From contig JAILJX010000090.1 in assembly GCA_024694365.1 (NCBI GenBank), positions 1 through 43,160 of the forward strand: a DNA stretch of 43,160 nucleotides. The letters run 5' to 3'. Positions 1 through 8,020 of the stretch are shown here, in pieces. Position numbers and translations under genes: made by a program. Source of the DNA: Kiritimatiellia bacterium (GTDB lineage Bacteria > Verrucomicrobiota > Kiritimatiellia > RFP12 > UBA1067). Every line of letters starts with the position of its first letter. The stretch's first letter is position 1. The notes beneath the pieces were generated by a model. That model ran no database searches, was not told the origin of the DNA, and saw only the letters and a program-made list of their open reading frames with translations.

Positions 1-153
1 AAAGTATACCAAGAACGACGCTTTCTTTTCCAGAGGAAAGTCCGTTTCACCCACAGGGTGAAACCTGAAATCACGCCATTAGCCCGTAAAACAAAGGCGG
101 AATCAACATCCCGCACATTCAACTGCCGCACTTAGGTTAAGTTAGCGGCATTC

Positions 154-172
154 GGGTCTGACCCCAGCTGCC
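154..172 (+). repeat. Palindromic intergenic repeat, copy A
   Basis: GGGTCTGACCCC followed by AGCTGCC. The same string, with one extra G at the 5' end and one extra C in the palindrome, recurs in the same orientation at 13445-13465. It forms its own small hairpin (GGGTC, T, GACCC) inside a larger TTCGGG/CCCGAA stem. Short extragenic palindromes of this kind resemble REP elements, but no REP-associated transposase gene is visible in the window. Confidence 0.7.
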
Positions 173-252
173 CGAAATCCTTGCGATTCAGTTGCGCTCC
201 AAGCCTTTTGCGTGGCTAATCCTTTCGGGTTATGGCAGGAAGAGCGGCGATA

Positions 253-261
253 TGGTAGAAT
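253..261 (+). promoter_or_regulatory. Extended -10 promoter of the GH10-GH43 gene
   Basis: TGG followed by TAGAAT. The last base of the hexamer is 8 bases before the ATG at 269, so transcription would begin at or within a few bases of the start codon. No good -35 is seen at the expected distance (233-238 reads TGGCAG) and there is no Shine-Dalgarno sequence. Confidence 0.55.
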
Positions 262-268
262 ATGGGTG

Positions 269-2962
269 ATGAAACTCTCCATATCCGCCGTCGCGGCGCT
301 TCTTATCGCCGCATCTCATGCCGAAACCGTCCTCAAGGACGCTTTTGAAGGCCGCTTCAGCCTGGGCGCCGCCATCGCCGCCCCCGTATGGGAAGGGGGA
401 GACGAGCGCGCTCGCTCGACTCTCCTCGCCCACTTCAACTCGATAACCGCCGAAAACGAGATGAAGCCCTACGCCCTCCAGCCTCGCGAGGGCGAATTCC
501 GCTGGGAGACTGCCGACAGGTTCGTAAAGTTCGGCGAACGCCACAATATGAAAATCATCGGCCACTGCCTCGTCTGGCACAATCAGATGCCCGCGTGGTT
601 CTTCAAAGGCCCCGACGGGAAATCGGTCGGCCGCGAGACTCTCATAAAGCGCATGCGCGATCATATCCATGCCGTCGTAGGCCGCTACAAGGGGCGCGTG
701 TACGGCTGGGATGTGGTCAACGAGGCGTTCGACGCGGACGGCTCGCTCCACGATTCCCCATGGCTCAGGATAATCGGCTCAGATTTCATCGAGCTTGCCT
801 TCCGCTTCGCGCATGAGGCCGATCCCGAGGCGGAGCTATACTACAACGACTTCGGCATGGCCTCGGAGGGGAAGCGCCGTGCAGTCGTGAGGATGGTGAG
901 GGAGTTTCAGGCGAAGGGCATCCGCATCGACGCGATAGGGATGCAGACTCACGTGAATCTCGCCGACCCCGACGTGAAGGAGTGGGAGAAATCGCTCGAG
1001 GCCTTCGCCGCCGAGGGCGTGAAAGTCGCCGTCAGCGAAATGGACGCAAGCGTACTTCCTTCGGCGTGGGAACTCTCGGCCGAGATCACGGGCGAGCGGA
1101 AATACGACCCGAAATACGATCCGTGGAAAGAATCGCTCCCCGCAGGCGCGGAAGAGCGGCTCGCGAGGCGCTATGAGGAGTTTTTCAAAGTCCTCCTCGC
1201 CCACTCCCGCTCGGTAGACCGCGTGACTCTCTGGGGAGTGGAGGACGGGGCGAGCTGGCTCAACGACTTCCCCATGAAAGGCCGCACAGACTACCCGCTC
1301 TTCTTCGGCCGCAACGGCAAAATGAAGCTCTGCGCCCGCCGCGCCGCGGCGCTAAAAGTCGAGGAGGCGGAATCTGCTTCGCCTGAAGGGAAGTGGGCCA
1401 AGTTCACCGGCTTTGAACTCAAGAGCGAATGCCCCGATGTCGACGGGATGGGGATTCCCAACCCCATATTCCCCGGGATGGCTCCCGACCCGTCCATTAC
1501 GCGCAAGGGAAACGACTATTACCTCGCGAACAGTTCGTTCTGCTATTACCCGGGTATTCCCGTATGGCACTCGACCGACCTCAAGAACTGGGATTTTTGC
1601 GGATATTGCGCCGCGCGCCCTAGTCAGCTCAACCTCAAGGAGGGGCTGGGGCTATCGAAGGGCGTCTACGCGCCCGACATAAAATACAATTCCCATAACG
1701 ATACGTTCTACCTCGTGACGACCGTGATTGGCGACAGGGGCAACGTAATCTATAAGACGAAAGACCCTCGCCTTGGTTGGAGCGAGCCGATAAAGATTCC
1801 AGTGGGCGGAATCGACCCGAGCATCTATTTCGAGGACGCCGCAACCGCCTGGATACTCAACAACGACGACGCCCCGGGCGGAAAAAGCGAATATCCCGGC
1901 CACAGGACTGTGAGGATGAGGAAGTACGATCTCGTCAAAGACGAAGTCGTCCCCGGAAGTGAGCGGATAATAATCAACAAGGGCGTGAAGCCTGAAGACA
2001 AGCCCATCTGGTGCGAAGGCCCCCATCTCTACAAGATAGGCGGCGTCTATTACGTCATGACCGCGGAAGGCGGCACTGCAGGCTGGCATTCCGAAGTCAT
2101 TTGGCGCTCGGACAAGGTCGAAGGGCCATACAAGCCATGCCCTGCTAACCCGATTCTCACCCAGCGCGACATAAAGAACGCCGACGTCACTTGCGCCGGC
2201 CACGCCGATCTCTTCGAGACCCCTGACGGAAAGTGGATGGCCGTATTCCTCGCAGTCACGCCGTACAGGGCAGGCGGCCGCGACTGGTGCCCGACGGGTA
2301 GGAGCACATTCCTTTTGCCGGTAAAGTGGATAGGCGAGGGTGAAGCCCGCCAGCCGATAATCCTCGCGAAGGGGAAGCGCCTCGTAAATCGCGGCACAAG
2401 AACCGATATCATCAAAGACTCCTTTTCCTCGCACGAAGTCGATCCTATGTGGTTTCAGATAAGAACCCCCTCAGAATCATGGTACAAAAGCGCGCCCGGC
2501 GGCGAAGCGGGAATGATGCTCAAGGCGAGGAAAGCGAGTCTCTCGGGGAAGGGAAATCCTAGCGCGCTTTTGAGGTGGATTAAGGGAAATCGATTCAGCG
2601 CTTCTGTAACCGTCGACTTCAATGCTCGGAGCGAGGGCGATTTCGCCGGCCTCGCCCTCTACCAGAGCGATGAGTGCCATTTCGCGCTGGGGAAGACCAT
2701 GATCGCGGGCCGCCGCTCGCTCGCCCTCGAAACAGTCGACAAGGGTAAGCGCCGGATTGTCACGGCCGACCTCGAAGCCGACGGGCCTGTCGCATTGAAA
2801 GCGGAAGCCGAAAACGAGACGGCGCGATTCTTCTTCAGCGAAGGCGGCGGAGCGTGGAAGCAAATCGGCGGCGATGAGGATGCCCGAATCCTGACGACCG
2901 ATTATGCGGGCGGCTTTACCGGCGCGGCGGCCGGGATTTATGCGGCCTCCGTTTCCGACTGA
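269..2962 (+). CDS. Exported GH10 xylanase - GH43 arabinofuranosidase/xylosidase fusion
   Basis: An 897-residue secreted bifunctional xylan hydrolase. Residues 1-18 form a signal peptide (MKLSISAVAALLIAASHA). Residues about 25-365 are a GH10 endo-beta-1,4-xylanase barrel: the acid/base Glu152 lies in WDVVNEAF and the nucleophile Glu257 in VAVSEMD. Residues about 395-690 are a five-bladed GH43 propeller with base Asp407 (FPGMAPDPS), Asp516 (GGIDPS) and acid Glu583 (WCEGPHLY). The remaining ~200 residues look like the beta-sandwich that follows many GH43 xylosidases. The N-terminal half would cut the xylan backbone; the GH43 half would remove arabinose or xylose. The ATG at 269 is chosen over upstream codons because the signal peptide starts there and a -10 box lies 8 bases upstream. 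The exact GH43 specificity cannot be read from sequence. Confidence 0.92.
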   Translation: MKLSISAVAALLIAASHAETVLKDAFEGRFSLGAAIAAPVWEGGDERARSTLLAHFNSITAENEMKPYALQPREGEFRWETADRFVKFGERHNMKIIGHCLVWHNQMPAWFFKGPDGKSVGRETLIKRMRDHIHAVVGRYKGRVYGWDVVNEAFDADGSLHDSPWLRIIGSDFIELAFRFAHEADPEAELYYNDFGMASEGKRRAVVRMVREFQAKGIRIDAIGMQTHVNLADPDVKEWEKSLEAFAAEGVKVAVSEMDASVLPSAWELSAEITGERKYDPKYDPWKESLPAGAEERLARRYEEFFKVLLAHSRSVDRVTLWGVEDGASWLNDFPMKGRTDYPLFFGRNGKMKLCARRAAALKVEEAESASPEGKWAKFTGFELKSECPDVDGMGIPNPIFPGMAPDPSITRKGNDYYLANSSFCYYPGIPVWHSTDLKNWDFCGYCAARPSQLNLKEGLGLSKGVYAPDIKYNSHNDTFYLVTTVIGDRGNVIYKTKDPRLGWSEPIKIPVGGIDPSIYFEDAATAWILNNDDAPGGKSEYPGHRTVRMRKYDLVKDEVVPGSERIIINKGVKPEDKPIWCEGPHLYKIGGVYYVMTAEGGTAGWHSEVIWRSDKVEGPYKPCPANPILTQRDIKNADVTCAGHADLFETPDGKWMAVFLAVTPYRAGGRDWCPTGRSTFLLPVKWIGEGEARQPIILAKGKRLVNRGTRTDIIKDSFSSHEVDPMWFQIRTPSESWYKSAPGGEAGMMLKARKASLSGKGNPSALLRWIKGNRFSASVTVDFNARSEGDFAGLALYQSDECHFALGKTMIAGRRSLALETVDKGKRRIVTADLEADGPVALKAEAENETARFFFSEGGGAWKQIGGDEDARILTTDYAGGFTGAAAGIYAASVSD

Positions 2963-3019
2963 GTTCCGGCCAATTCTCCTTTTACTGCCCGAAAGGACAG
3001 TGCGGGCCTTTTCGGAAAG

Positions 3020-3028
3020 TGGTATTAT
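3020..3028 (+). promoter_or_regulatory. Extended -10 promoter of the beta-strand-repeat protein gene
   Basis: TGG followed by TATTAT, 36 bases before the ATG at 3064. A leader of about 28 bases contains AGGAG at 3051-3055, a good ribosome binding site for that ATG. An imperfect inverted repeat (CCGAAAGG / CCTTTTCGG, 2989-3015) lies just upstream and might end the preceding transcript, although no T-run follows it. Confidence 0.5.
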
Positions 3029-3063
3029 ATATACCGTTCAATGACATAAAAGGAGTGTTTCCG

Positions 3064-5454
3064 ATGAAAGCAAAGACTGTCATGGTAGTAGCGGCCCTCT
3101 CGACCGCAGCCTATGGTTCATATCCCAACGAAGGGATGTATTCCGATGCCGTTACCAATATCTGGACCGGCGCTGCCGGTGACAACGATTGGAACACGGC
3201 CTCAAACTGGTCGCTGCGTGCAGTTCCCGTGAACGGTACCGCCGACTATGTACATGTTGAGGGGTACGAGGACATCCCCGGCACGAACGGAATCCGGGGA
3301 GTGTATGCCAAGTTCAATTCCACTGCCGATCTCACCGTGACAACGACCGGCTCTTCACCGTATGCGACGCGCGGCGTTATCGTCGAAAGCGGATCCGGGC
3401 AGCTTACGATCAGCAAGAACTCCGGCTGGTATAATTCGGGCATTACGCTCGGCATGAACAACGACAGGCCGTCGTTCTTCAACTATTCCGCCAATCATGC
3501 AATCTTCGACGCCAATGTGTCGTTTGACGGCCTCCAGTACGGAAAGTCGGGAATCCTTCCGGGCGCTGAATTTCGTCGCAATCTGTCTTATTCCTATGGG
3601 GACGTCTTTTACTTCTATGCAGGCGACTCCGAAAGAAGCGCTGACGAAAATACGACTCTCTTCAACGGAACTGTCGACCCCCCTTACAATTCTACTGTGA
3701 CCGCCAACTTCGGAAGCCACAATGTATCCATTCTTGCGAACCACTTCGTGAAGGTGGTTGGCCCCGACTACAAGTTCATCACAACGGGCAACATAACCGT
3801 GACGGGAGGCTTCGAGGTTGACGGGGGCACGGTCTCCGCTGCGGAACTTTCCGGTACCGGCACGATTCGCCTCGCCGACGCGACGGCGGTTGTGACCACA
3901 TTGGGTAGTGCGACAATCGCCGGCACAACCACGCTTGCGACAGGAACGAGCGATGTATCGGTAGGCGCGCTCACCTTCGAAGCCGGAGCCAAGCTTGTCC
4001 TTACGGGAACAGGTTCACTTACGTTCAGTGAATCTATTTCGGGTTACAAACTCGCGCTTTCCCCCTCCGGAGCGGCTGCGGGAGCGACCGTTTCGTCCGT
4101 CACAATCAAGAATGCTACTGCGAGCGACCTCAAAAGCGTATTCACGGTCGTCCCGCCAGAAGACAGCGCGAAGGGGAATGTCCTTGCGGCCGGAGCGACT
4201 GTCAATCTGACTCAGAGCGATTCCGATGTCGTCGTAAGCGTAACTTATCCTTCTTTCGTCACGCAGACGACCTCCTCCCAGGCATGGAACGTTTCAGCTG
4301 CGTGGAGCGATGACGCTGAGGCGACTTCCGGGAAGCACTACCTCGTCGAAGGTGAGTACCGCCTCAACACGCCCGCCGATGCGGTGACGGTGTTCCCCGG
4401 CGATTCTCTCACCGTGATCGGCACAAATACATATTCAACGGGATTTGTAGCGCAGAAGTCGCGCACGAACACAGTCGAAAACCTATATCTTGGCGCTTAC
4501 GGCTCTTATCATTTCCAGAACTACGACTCTGGGGCATCTGTCGGCCAGTGGCTCAAGGGCAATATAACGATCGCGTCTGATACCGACAATGCCTGCGCCG
4601 CGATCCGCGCATCCCACGCCAATCCCTGCCGCCTTGAGGCGAACATCGCTGGCGAGGGCGAGCTCAGGTTCATTCCGTGGAGCAATTATAACTTCAATCT
4701 CGAGATTTCTGGCAACAACTCCGCCTATCTCGGCAAGATGATTTTCGATTGCTCGGGAACGAAAGTAGCCAACATCACCATCTCGACGGCCTCGGCCCTC
4801 GGCGGCAATCCCGAGAGCGAGCTAGATGACGGCGTAAGGCTCAATCTTGCGACGCTGAACGTAACGGACGATGTGACTCTCACCGCCTCAAACAGGGCAT
4901 GGAGGATTCTCCGCGCCTCGACGATCAATGTGGCCGACGGCAAAACCTTCGAGATTCCCGCGCCTTTCACTTATGAAGTCACCTCGAGCGTGAACCCCTC
5001 TCTCACTAAGACGGGCGAAGGCAAGCTTATTCTTTCGGGAGCGGTCAATTCCGCTTCGAGCGCCACGTTCGCCGTGAGCAATGGCGTCCTTCAAGTCGCC
5101 AACGAAAAGGCGCTTTCGGGGATTTCCACGGTCGCTTTCGCCGACGGCACGACTCTCCTTGTTCCTTATGCCGGAATCGGCGAGAATGGCTTCCTCCTCG
5201 ACTCTACCCCGACCGGAACCGTGACAGTGACAGTCCAGTTCGATACGACTGGCTACACAGAGCCACCAGAGACTGTGGCGCTCTTTTCCGTGAAAGGCAC
5301 GACTTCAAGCGTTGCGGCGCCTGCAGTCTCGCTTACGCGCCCCGCGAAGCACTCGATATCGCTCCTCGCCGAGGATGTGACGATAGACGGCGTCAGCTAT
5401 GTGCGCTATTCTGCCGCAATAAAGCGCACAGGTTTCATGGTCATTGTGCGCTGA
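3064..5454 (+). CDS. Secreted beta-strand-repeat (autotransporter-type passenger) protein
   Basis: A 796-residue protein rich in Thr, Ser, Gly and Ala. A signal peptide (residues 1-18) is followed by a W-T-G-x-x-G-x-x-x-W-x-x-x-x-N-W motif (about 34-49), typical of beta-helical surface proteins of Verrucomicrobiota and Planctomycetota. Strand-turn repeats fill the rest; around 640-680 lies a sequence like the autotransporter-associated repeat (LTKTGEGKLILSG). No C-terminal outer-membrane barrel, LPXTG or PEP-CTERM anchor is visible; the protein ends in a short hydrophobic tail closed by Arg (TGFMVIVR). The ATG at 3064 has AGGAG 8 bases upstream. It lies between the xylanase and the xylan operon, so an adhesin or substrate-binding role is possible, but the function is unknown. 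Confidence 0.75.
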   Translation: MKAKTVMVVAALSTAAYGSYPNEGMYSDAVTNIWTGAAGDNDWNTASNWSLRAVPVNGTADYVHVEGYEDIPGTNGIRGVYAKFNSTADLTVTTTGSSPYATRGVIVESGSGQLTISKNSGWYNSGITLGMNNDRPSFFNYSANHAIFDANVSFDGLQYGKSGILPGAEFRRNLSYSYGDVFYFYAGDSERSADENTTLFNGTVDPPYNSTVTANFGSHNVSILANHFVKVVGPDYKFITTGNITVTGGFEVDGGTVSAAELSGTGTIRLADATAVVTTLGSATIAGTTTLATGTSDVSVGALTFEAGAKLVLTGTGSLTFSESISGYKLALSPSGAAAGATVSSVTIKNATASDLKSVFTVVPPEDSAKGNVLAAGATVNLTQSDSDVVVSVTYPSFVTQTTSSQAWNVSAAWSDDAEATSGKHYLVEGEYRLNTPADAVTVFPGDSLTVIGTNTYSTGFVAQKSRTNTVENLYLGAYGSYHFQNYDSGASVGQWLKGNITIASDTDNACAAIRASHANPCRLEANIAGEGELRFIPWSNYNFNLEISGNNSAYLGKMIFDCSGTKVANITISTASALGGNPESELDDGVRLNLATLNVTDDVTLTASNRAWRILRASTINVADGKTFEIPAPFTYEVTSSVNPSLTKTGEGKLILSGAVNSASSATFAVSNGVLQVANEKALSGISTVAFADGTTLLVPYAGIGENGFLLDSTPTGTVTVTVQFDTTGYTEPPETVALFSVKGTTSSVAAPAVSLTRPAKHSISLLAEDVTIDGVSYVRYSAAIKRTGFMVIVR

Positions 5455-5458
5455 TATC

Positions 5459-5467
5459 TGATATAAT
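5459..5467 (+). promoter_or_regulatory. Extended -10 promoter of the xylan sensor-kinase operon
   Basis: TGA followed by TATAAT. The hexamer ends 7 bases before the ATG at 5474, within the 19-base gap after the preceding stop. No Shine-Dalgarno sequence fits, so a leaderless transcript is the simplest reading. No clear -35 is present. Confidence 0.6.
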
Positions 5468-5473
5468 CACCGC

Positions 5474-7375
5474 ATGGTGAATCTACTCGCAGCATTGTCG
5501 ATAACGGGAGTGGTGACGGCGGTTACGTCACCCTCCCATCCTTCGTTCGTGATAGCGCCCCTCGCCGACCCAAACGGCAGGGCGGTGTATGTGGCGGGGA
5601 GCGATTCAAACGACAATACTGCCAAGTACTTCGGTGAACGCCCCCCGAAAAGCGGCGACATAGTCGAAGTGCGCGGAAGCGAAGTGCCGCTCTTTTTCAA
5701 GCCGGGGATCCTAGCGAAGGAAGTGAGGCTTTTGGGCTCGACTTCCCTCCCGCCTGCCCCGGGGATATCCCCCGCAGAGTTGAGGACGGCCAAGTACGAC
5801 AATATGCGCTGCTCGGTCGAAGGCGTCGTGAGGCGCGTCTGGACGGAGCGCGGCCACGTAAGAATGACTCTCGGGACTCCCGACGGAATAGTCGCAGTCC
5901 GCCTCCCCGGAAACTCCAAGGCGGCCAAGGACTTGGTCGATTGCGACGTCAGGATAACGGGAATCGCGATGAGCGAATTCAACCACCGCGCCGAATTCAT
6001 GGGTTTTTGGATCGAAGCCCAGGAGGAGGGGGCGGTTGAAGCAGCGGAAAGGCGAGAGGCCGGCCATAGGACTAAGGCAACGGGCGTCGTCACGGCCGCC
6101 GATCCGAAAGCGGGGGTCTTCTACCTCGATACCGGCGTCCGCGGAGAGAAGGTCAAAGTCGAGGACGGCAATCTTCCAGAGCCCGGCGAGAAGGTCGAAG
6201 TCCTAGCCTACCGGGACGGCGAAAAGGGCGTTCTCGTACTCAACAATGCCGAGTGGTCTTCCCTGGGCCGCGGCGATATCCCAAAAGCCGAGCCCTTTGA
6301 AATAGGTTCCAAACGCCGGCTCAGGCTCAAGGAGGGGATTTCCTTCGTCGATCAGCAGTTCAGGCTAGTCTCCGTATCGGGCCGCCTCGGGAGATTCTCC
6401 GACGGGCGGCTCTCCATCAAAGTGAACGATGAATTCTCCATGGCTTTCGAAGACCCCGGCGATGAGAGCGAAATTGCGGATTTGGCCGATCTTGAACCTT
6501 TGATCGAAGCAGAGGGCGTGTGCGACATGGAAGTCGCGACTCTCAACAGCGATGGTGTTACGTACGGGCTCGTGAAAGACGCGAGGCTGCTCGCATATTC
6601 GCCGAAGGCCGTGAGGATAATCCGCGACTCCGTATACAGGCGAAATCAGATGCGCCGCTATCTCGCGGCAGGCCTCTTGGCGCTTCTCCCGGCGCTCGCC
6701 GTGGCGCTCGCGGCTGCCCTTTGGCTCAGGCTCAGGATGCGCCGCGAGCGCATGAAAGCGGCCGTCATCGAGGCCGACAGAAAGCGCATCGCGGCCGATC
6801 TGCATGATACGGTCGAGCAGTATCTCGCCTGCGCGAAGATGGTGCTGAGCGGAGCTGCGCAGGGCGGGGAGATGTCGCCTAGTGTGAGGGATGCCTTCAA
6901 TGTCGCCGCCGAGGTCCTCGGCCAGGCGAAGAGGGAAGTGCGCGACGCCGTCATGAATCTTCAGGTTGCGACTTCCGGGGGAGTCACGCTCGAGACTCTC
7001 CTAAGGGACGCGGCGAAACGCGTCTCGAAGTCGGGAGCCGCATCGGTGAGGCTCATGCTTCGCGGGATTCCCTCCAGTTGGGAGGGGCCGAAGGCCTTGA
7101 ACGCCTCTGCGATAGTGAACGAGGCCATCACGAACGCCATCAAGCACGGCAAGGCGAAGACGATCATAATCGTAGCCGATCCGCGCGAAGGCGGCGGCTT
7201 TATCTTGAGAGTCAGAAACGACGGCGAGCCTTTCAAGCCCTCCGCAGCGCTGGGCCCCGCGACTGGGCATTTCGGGCTCTCGGGGATGAGCGAGCGCGCG
7301 AAGCGCATAGGCGGAAAGTTCACCATCTTTACCGACGGAAAGTGGACCGAGGCCAAACTGGAGGTTTTCAAATGA
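5474..7375 (+). CDS. NarL-family sensor histidine kinase with tandem OB-like sensor repeats
   Basis: A 633-residue membrane kinase. Residues about 9-376 form an extracytoplasmic region of four beta-barrel-like units (about 9-92, 110-186, 200-262, 298-376) with recurring G-V-V-x-x-V and P-x-x-G-D-x-V-E-V-x-G patterns, as in OB-fold sensor regions. A transmembrane helix spans about 396-420. The HisKA_3 dimerisation helix carries the phospho-acceptor His444 in DLHDTVEQ, and the HATPase domain has an N-box (NEAITNAIKHG, 549-559) and a G-box (GHFGLSGM). The start is an ATG 7 bases after a -10 box; the N-terminal hydrophobic stretch is short, so export depends on it acting as a signal. The stop overlaps the regulator's start by ATGA. 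From its operon, the kinase probably senses xylan fragments. Confidence 0.85.
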   Translation: MVNLLAALSITGVVTAVTSPSHPSFVIAPLADPNGRAVYVAGSDSNDNTAKYFGERPPKSGDIVEVRGSEVPLFFKPGILAKEVRLLGSTSLPPAPGISPAELRTAKYDNMRCSVEGVVRRVWTERGHVRMTLGTPDGIVAVRLPGNSKAAKDLVDCDVRITGIAMSEFNHRAEFMGFWIEAQEEGAVEAAERREAGHRTKATGVVTAADPKAGVFYLDTGVRGEKVKVEDGNLPEPGEKVEVLAYRDGEKGVLVLNNAEWSSLGRGDIPKAEPFEIGSKRRLRLKEGISFVDQQFRLVSVSGRLGRFSDGRLSIKVNDEFSMAFEDPGDESEIADLADLEPLIEAEGVCDMEVATLNSDGVTYGLVKDARLLAYSPKAVRIIRDSVYRRNQMRRYLAAGLLALLPALAVALAAALWLRLRMRRERMKAAVIEADRKRIAADLHDTVEQYLACAKMVLSGAAQGGEMSPSVRDAFNVAAEVLGQAKREVRDAVMNLQVATSGGVTLETLLRDAAKRVSKSGAASVRLMLRGIPSSWEGPKALNASAIVNEAITNAIKHGKAKTIIIVADPREGGGFILRVRNDGEPFKPSAALGPATGHFGLSGMSERAKRIGGKFTIFTDGKWTEAKLEVFK

Positions 7376-8016
7376 GTGACGCGAAAAAGACGAGAATCGT
7401 GATGATCGACGACCATGCCGTAATGCGCATGGGGATAAAATACGCTCTTTCCTTCGTCCCCGACATCGAGTTCGCGGGCGAGTACGACGGGGGCGACGGC
7501 GCGGCCAAGTGGGTAATGGAGCAGAATCCCGACGTCATACTCCTAGACATCAGAATGCCCGACAAAAACGGCCTCGAAGTACTCTCCGAGATAATGCTCG
7601 TAAGGCCTAAGTCGAACGTCCTCATGCTGACCACAAGCGCCGCCGACGAGGATATCTACCGCTCGCTCAACCTGGGGGCGAAGGGCTATCTCGTAAAGGA
7701 CCGCGGCTGCGACGAGCTCGCCAAGGCCATACGGACCCTCGCCCAGGGCGGAAAGTACATCCCGGGCGAGATAAAGGAAATCTACCTCGACCGAAAGAGC
7801 ATGCCCGACCTGACAAAACGCGAGAAGGAAGCGCTCGATTTGATGTGCGCGGGGCACTCCAACGATGATATCGCCCGGCTCATGGGCATAACCCACAGCT
7901 CGGCCAAGCAGCACCTCAAGCACATATTCGAAAAAATGGGCGTCTCTTCGCGAGTCGAGGCGATGAGCGAAGCGATCCGCAGGGGATTCGTGTCGGCGCC
8001 CGCCAACCGTGGATGA
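7372..8016 (+). CDS. NarL/FixJ-type response regulator
   Basis: A 214-residue two-domain regulator. The receiver domain (about 7-125) has the acidic pair Asp13-Asp14, phospho-acceptor Asp59 (LLDIRMPD) and Lys109 (GYLVKD). A LuxR-type helix-turn-helix occupies about 147-210 (LTKREKEALDLMCAGHSNDDIARLMG). It is the cognate partner of the kinase upstream, with a 4-base ATGA overlap. It most likely controls the GH115, transporter and GH43 genes that follow, and perhaps the GH10 and surface-protein genes; its binding site is not identified. Confidence 0.92.
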   Translation: MSDAKKTRIVMIDDHAVMRMGIKYALSFVPDIEFAGEYDGGDGAAKWVMEQNPDVILLDIRMPDKNGLEVLSEIMLVRPKSNVLMLTTSAADEDIYRSLNLGAKGYLVKDRGCDELAKAIRTLAQGGKYIPGEIKEIYLDRKSMPDLTKREKEALDLMCAGHSNDDIARLMGITHSSAKQHLKHIFEKMGVSSRVEAMSEAIRRGFVSAPANRG

Positions 8017-8020
8017 AACT

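Larger units (their letters stand above)
1..268. other. Structured non-coding leader region upstream of the xylanase gene
   Basis: No gene is supported here. The stretch carries four inverted repeats in a row. They are 27-39 (TTTCC, loop AGA, GGAAA), 44-64 (a perfect 9-bp stem GTTTCACCC/GGGTGAAAC with loop ACA), 124-150 (TGCCGC plus ACTTA pairing with TAAGT plus GCGGCA, loop GGT, 2-nt bulge) and 151-176 (TTCGGG/CCCGAA). The last contains the palindrome GGGTCTGACCC, which recurs near 13450. It could be a REP-like cluster, the end of an upstream transcription unit, or the remnant of a mobile element. A promoter for the GH10 gene lies at its right edge. Confidence 0.5.

Noticed and set aside
31..66. 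Match to the RNase P RNA core string GAGGAAAGTCCG
   Set aside because: The rest of the conserved core is not found downstream, and the xylanase gene begins too soon for a full-length RNase P RNA. It is probably chance.
212..268. Upstream in-frame start of the GH10-GH43 gene
   Set aside because: The extra 19 residues precede a normal signal peptide, and the -10 box lies within that segment.
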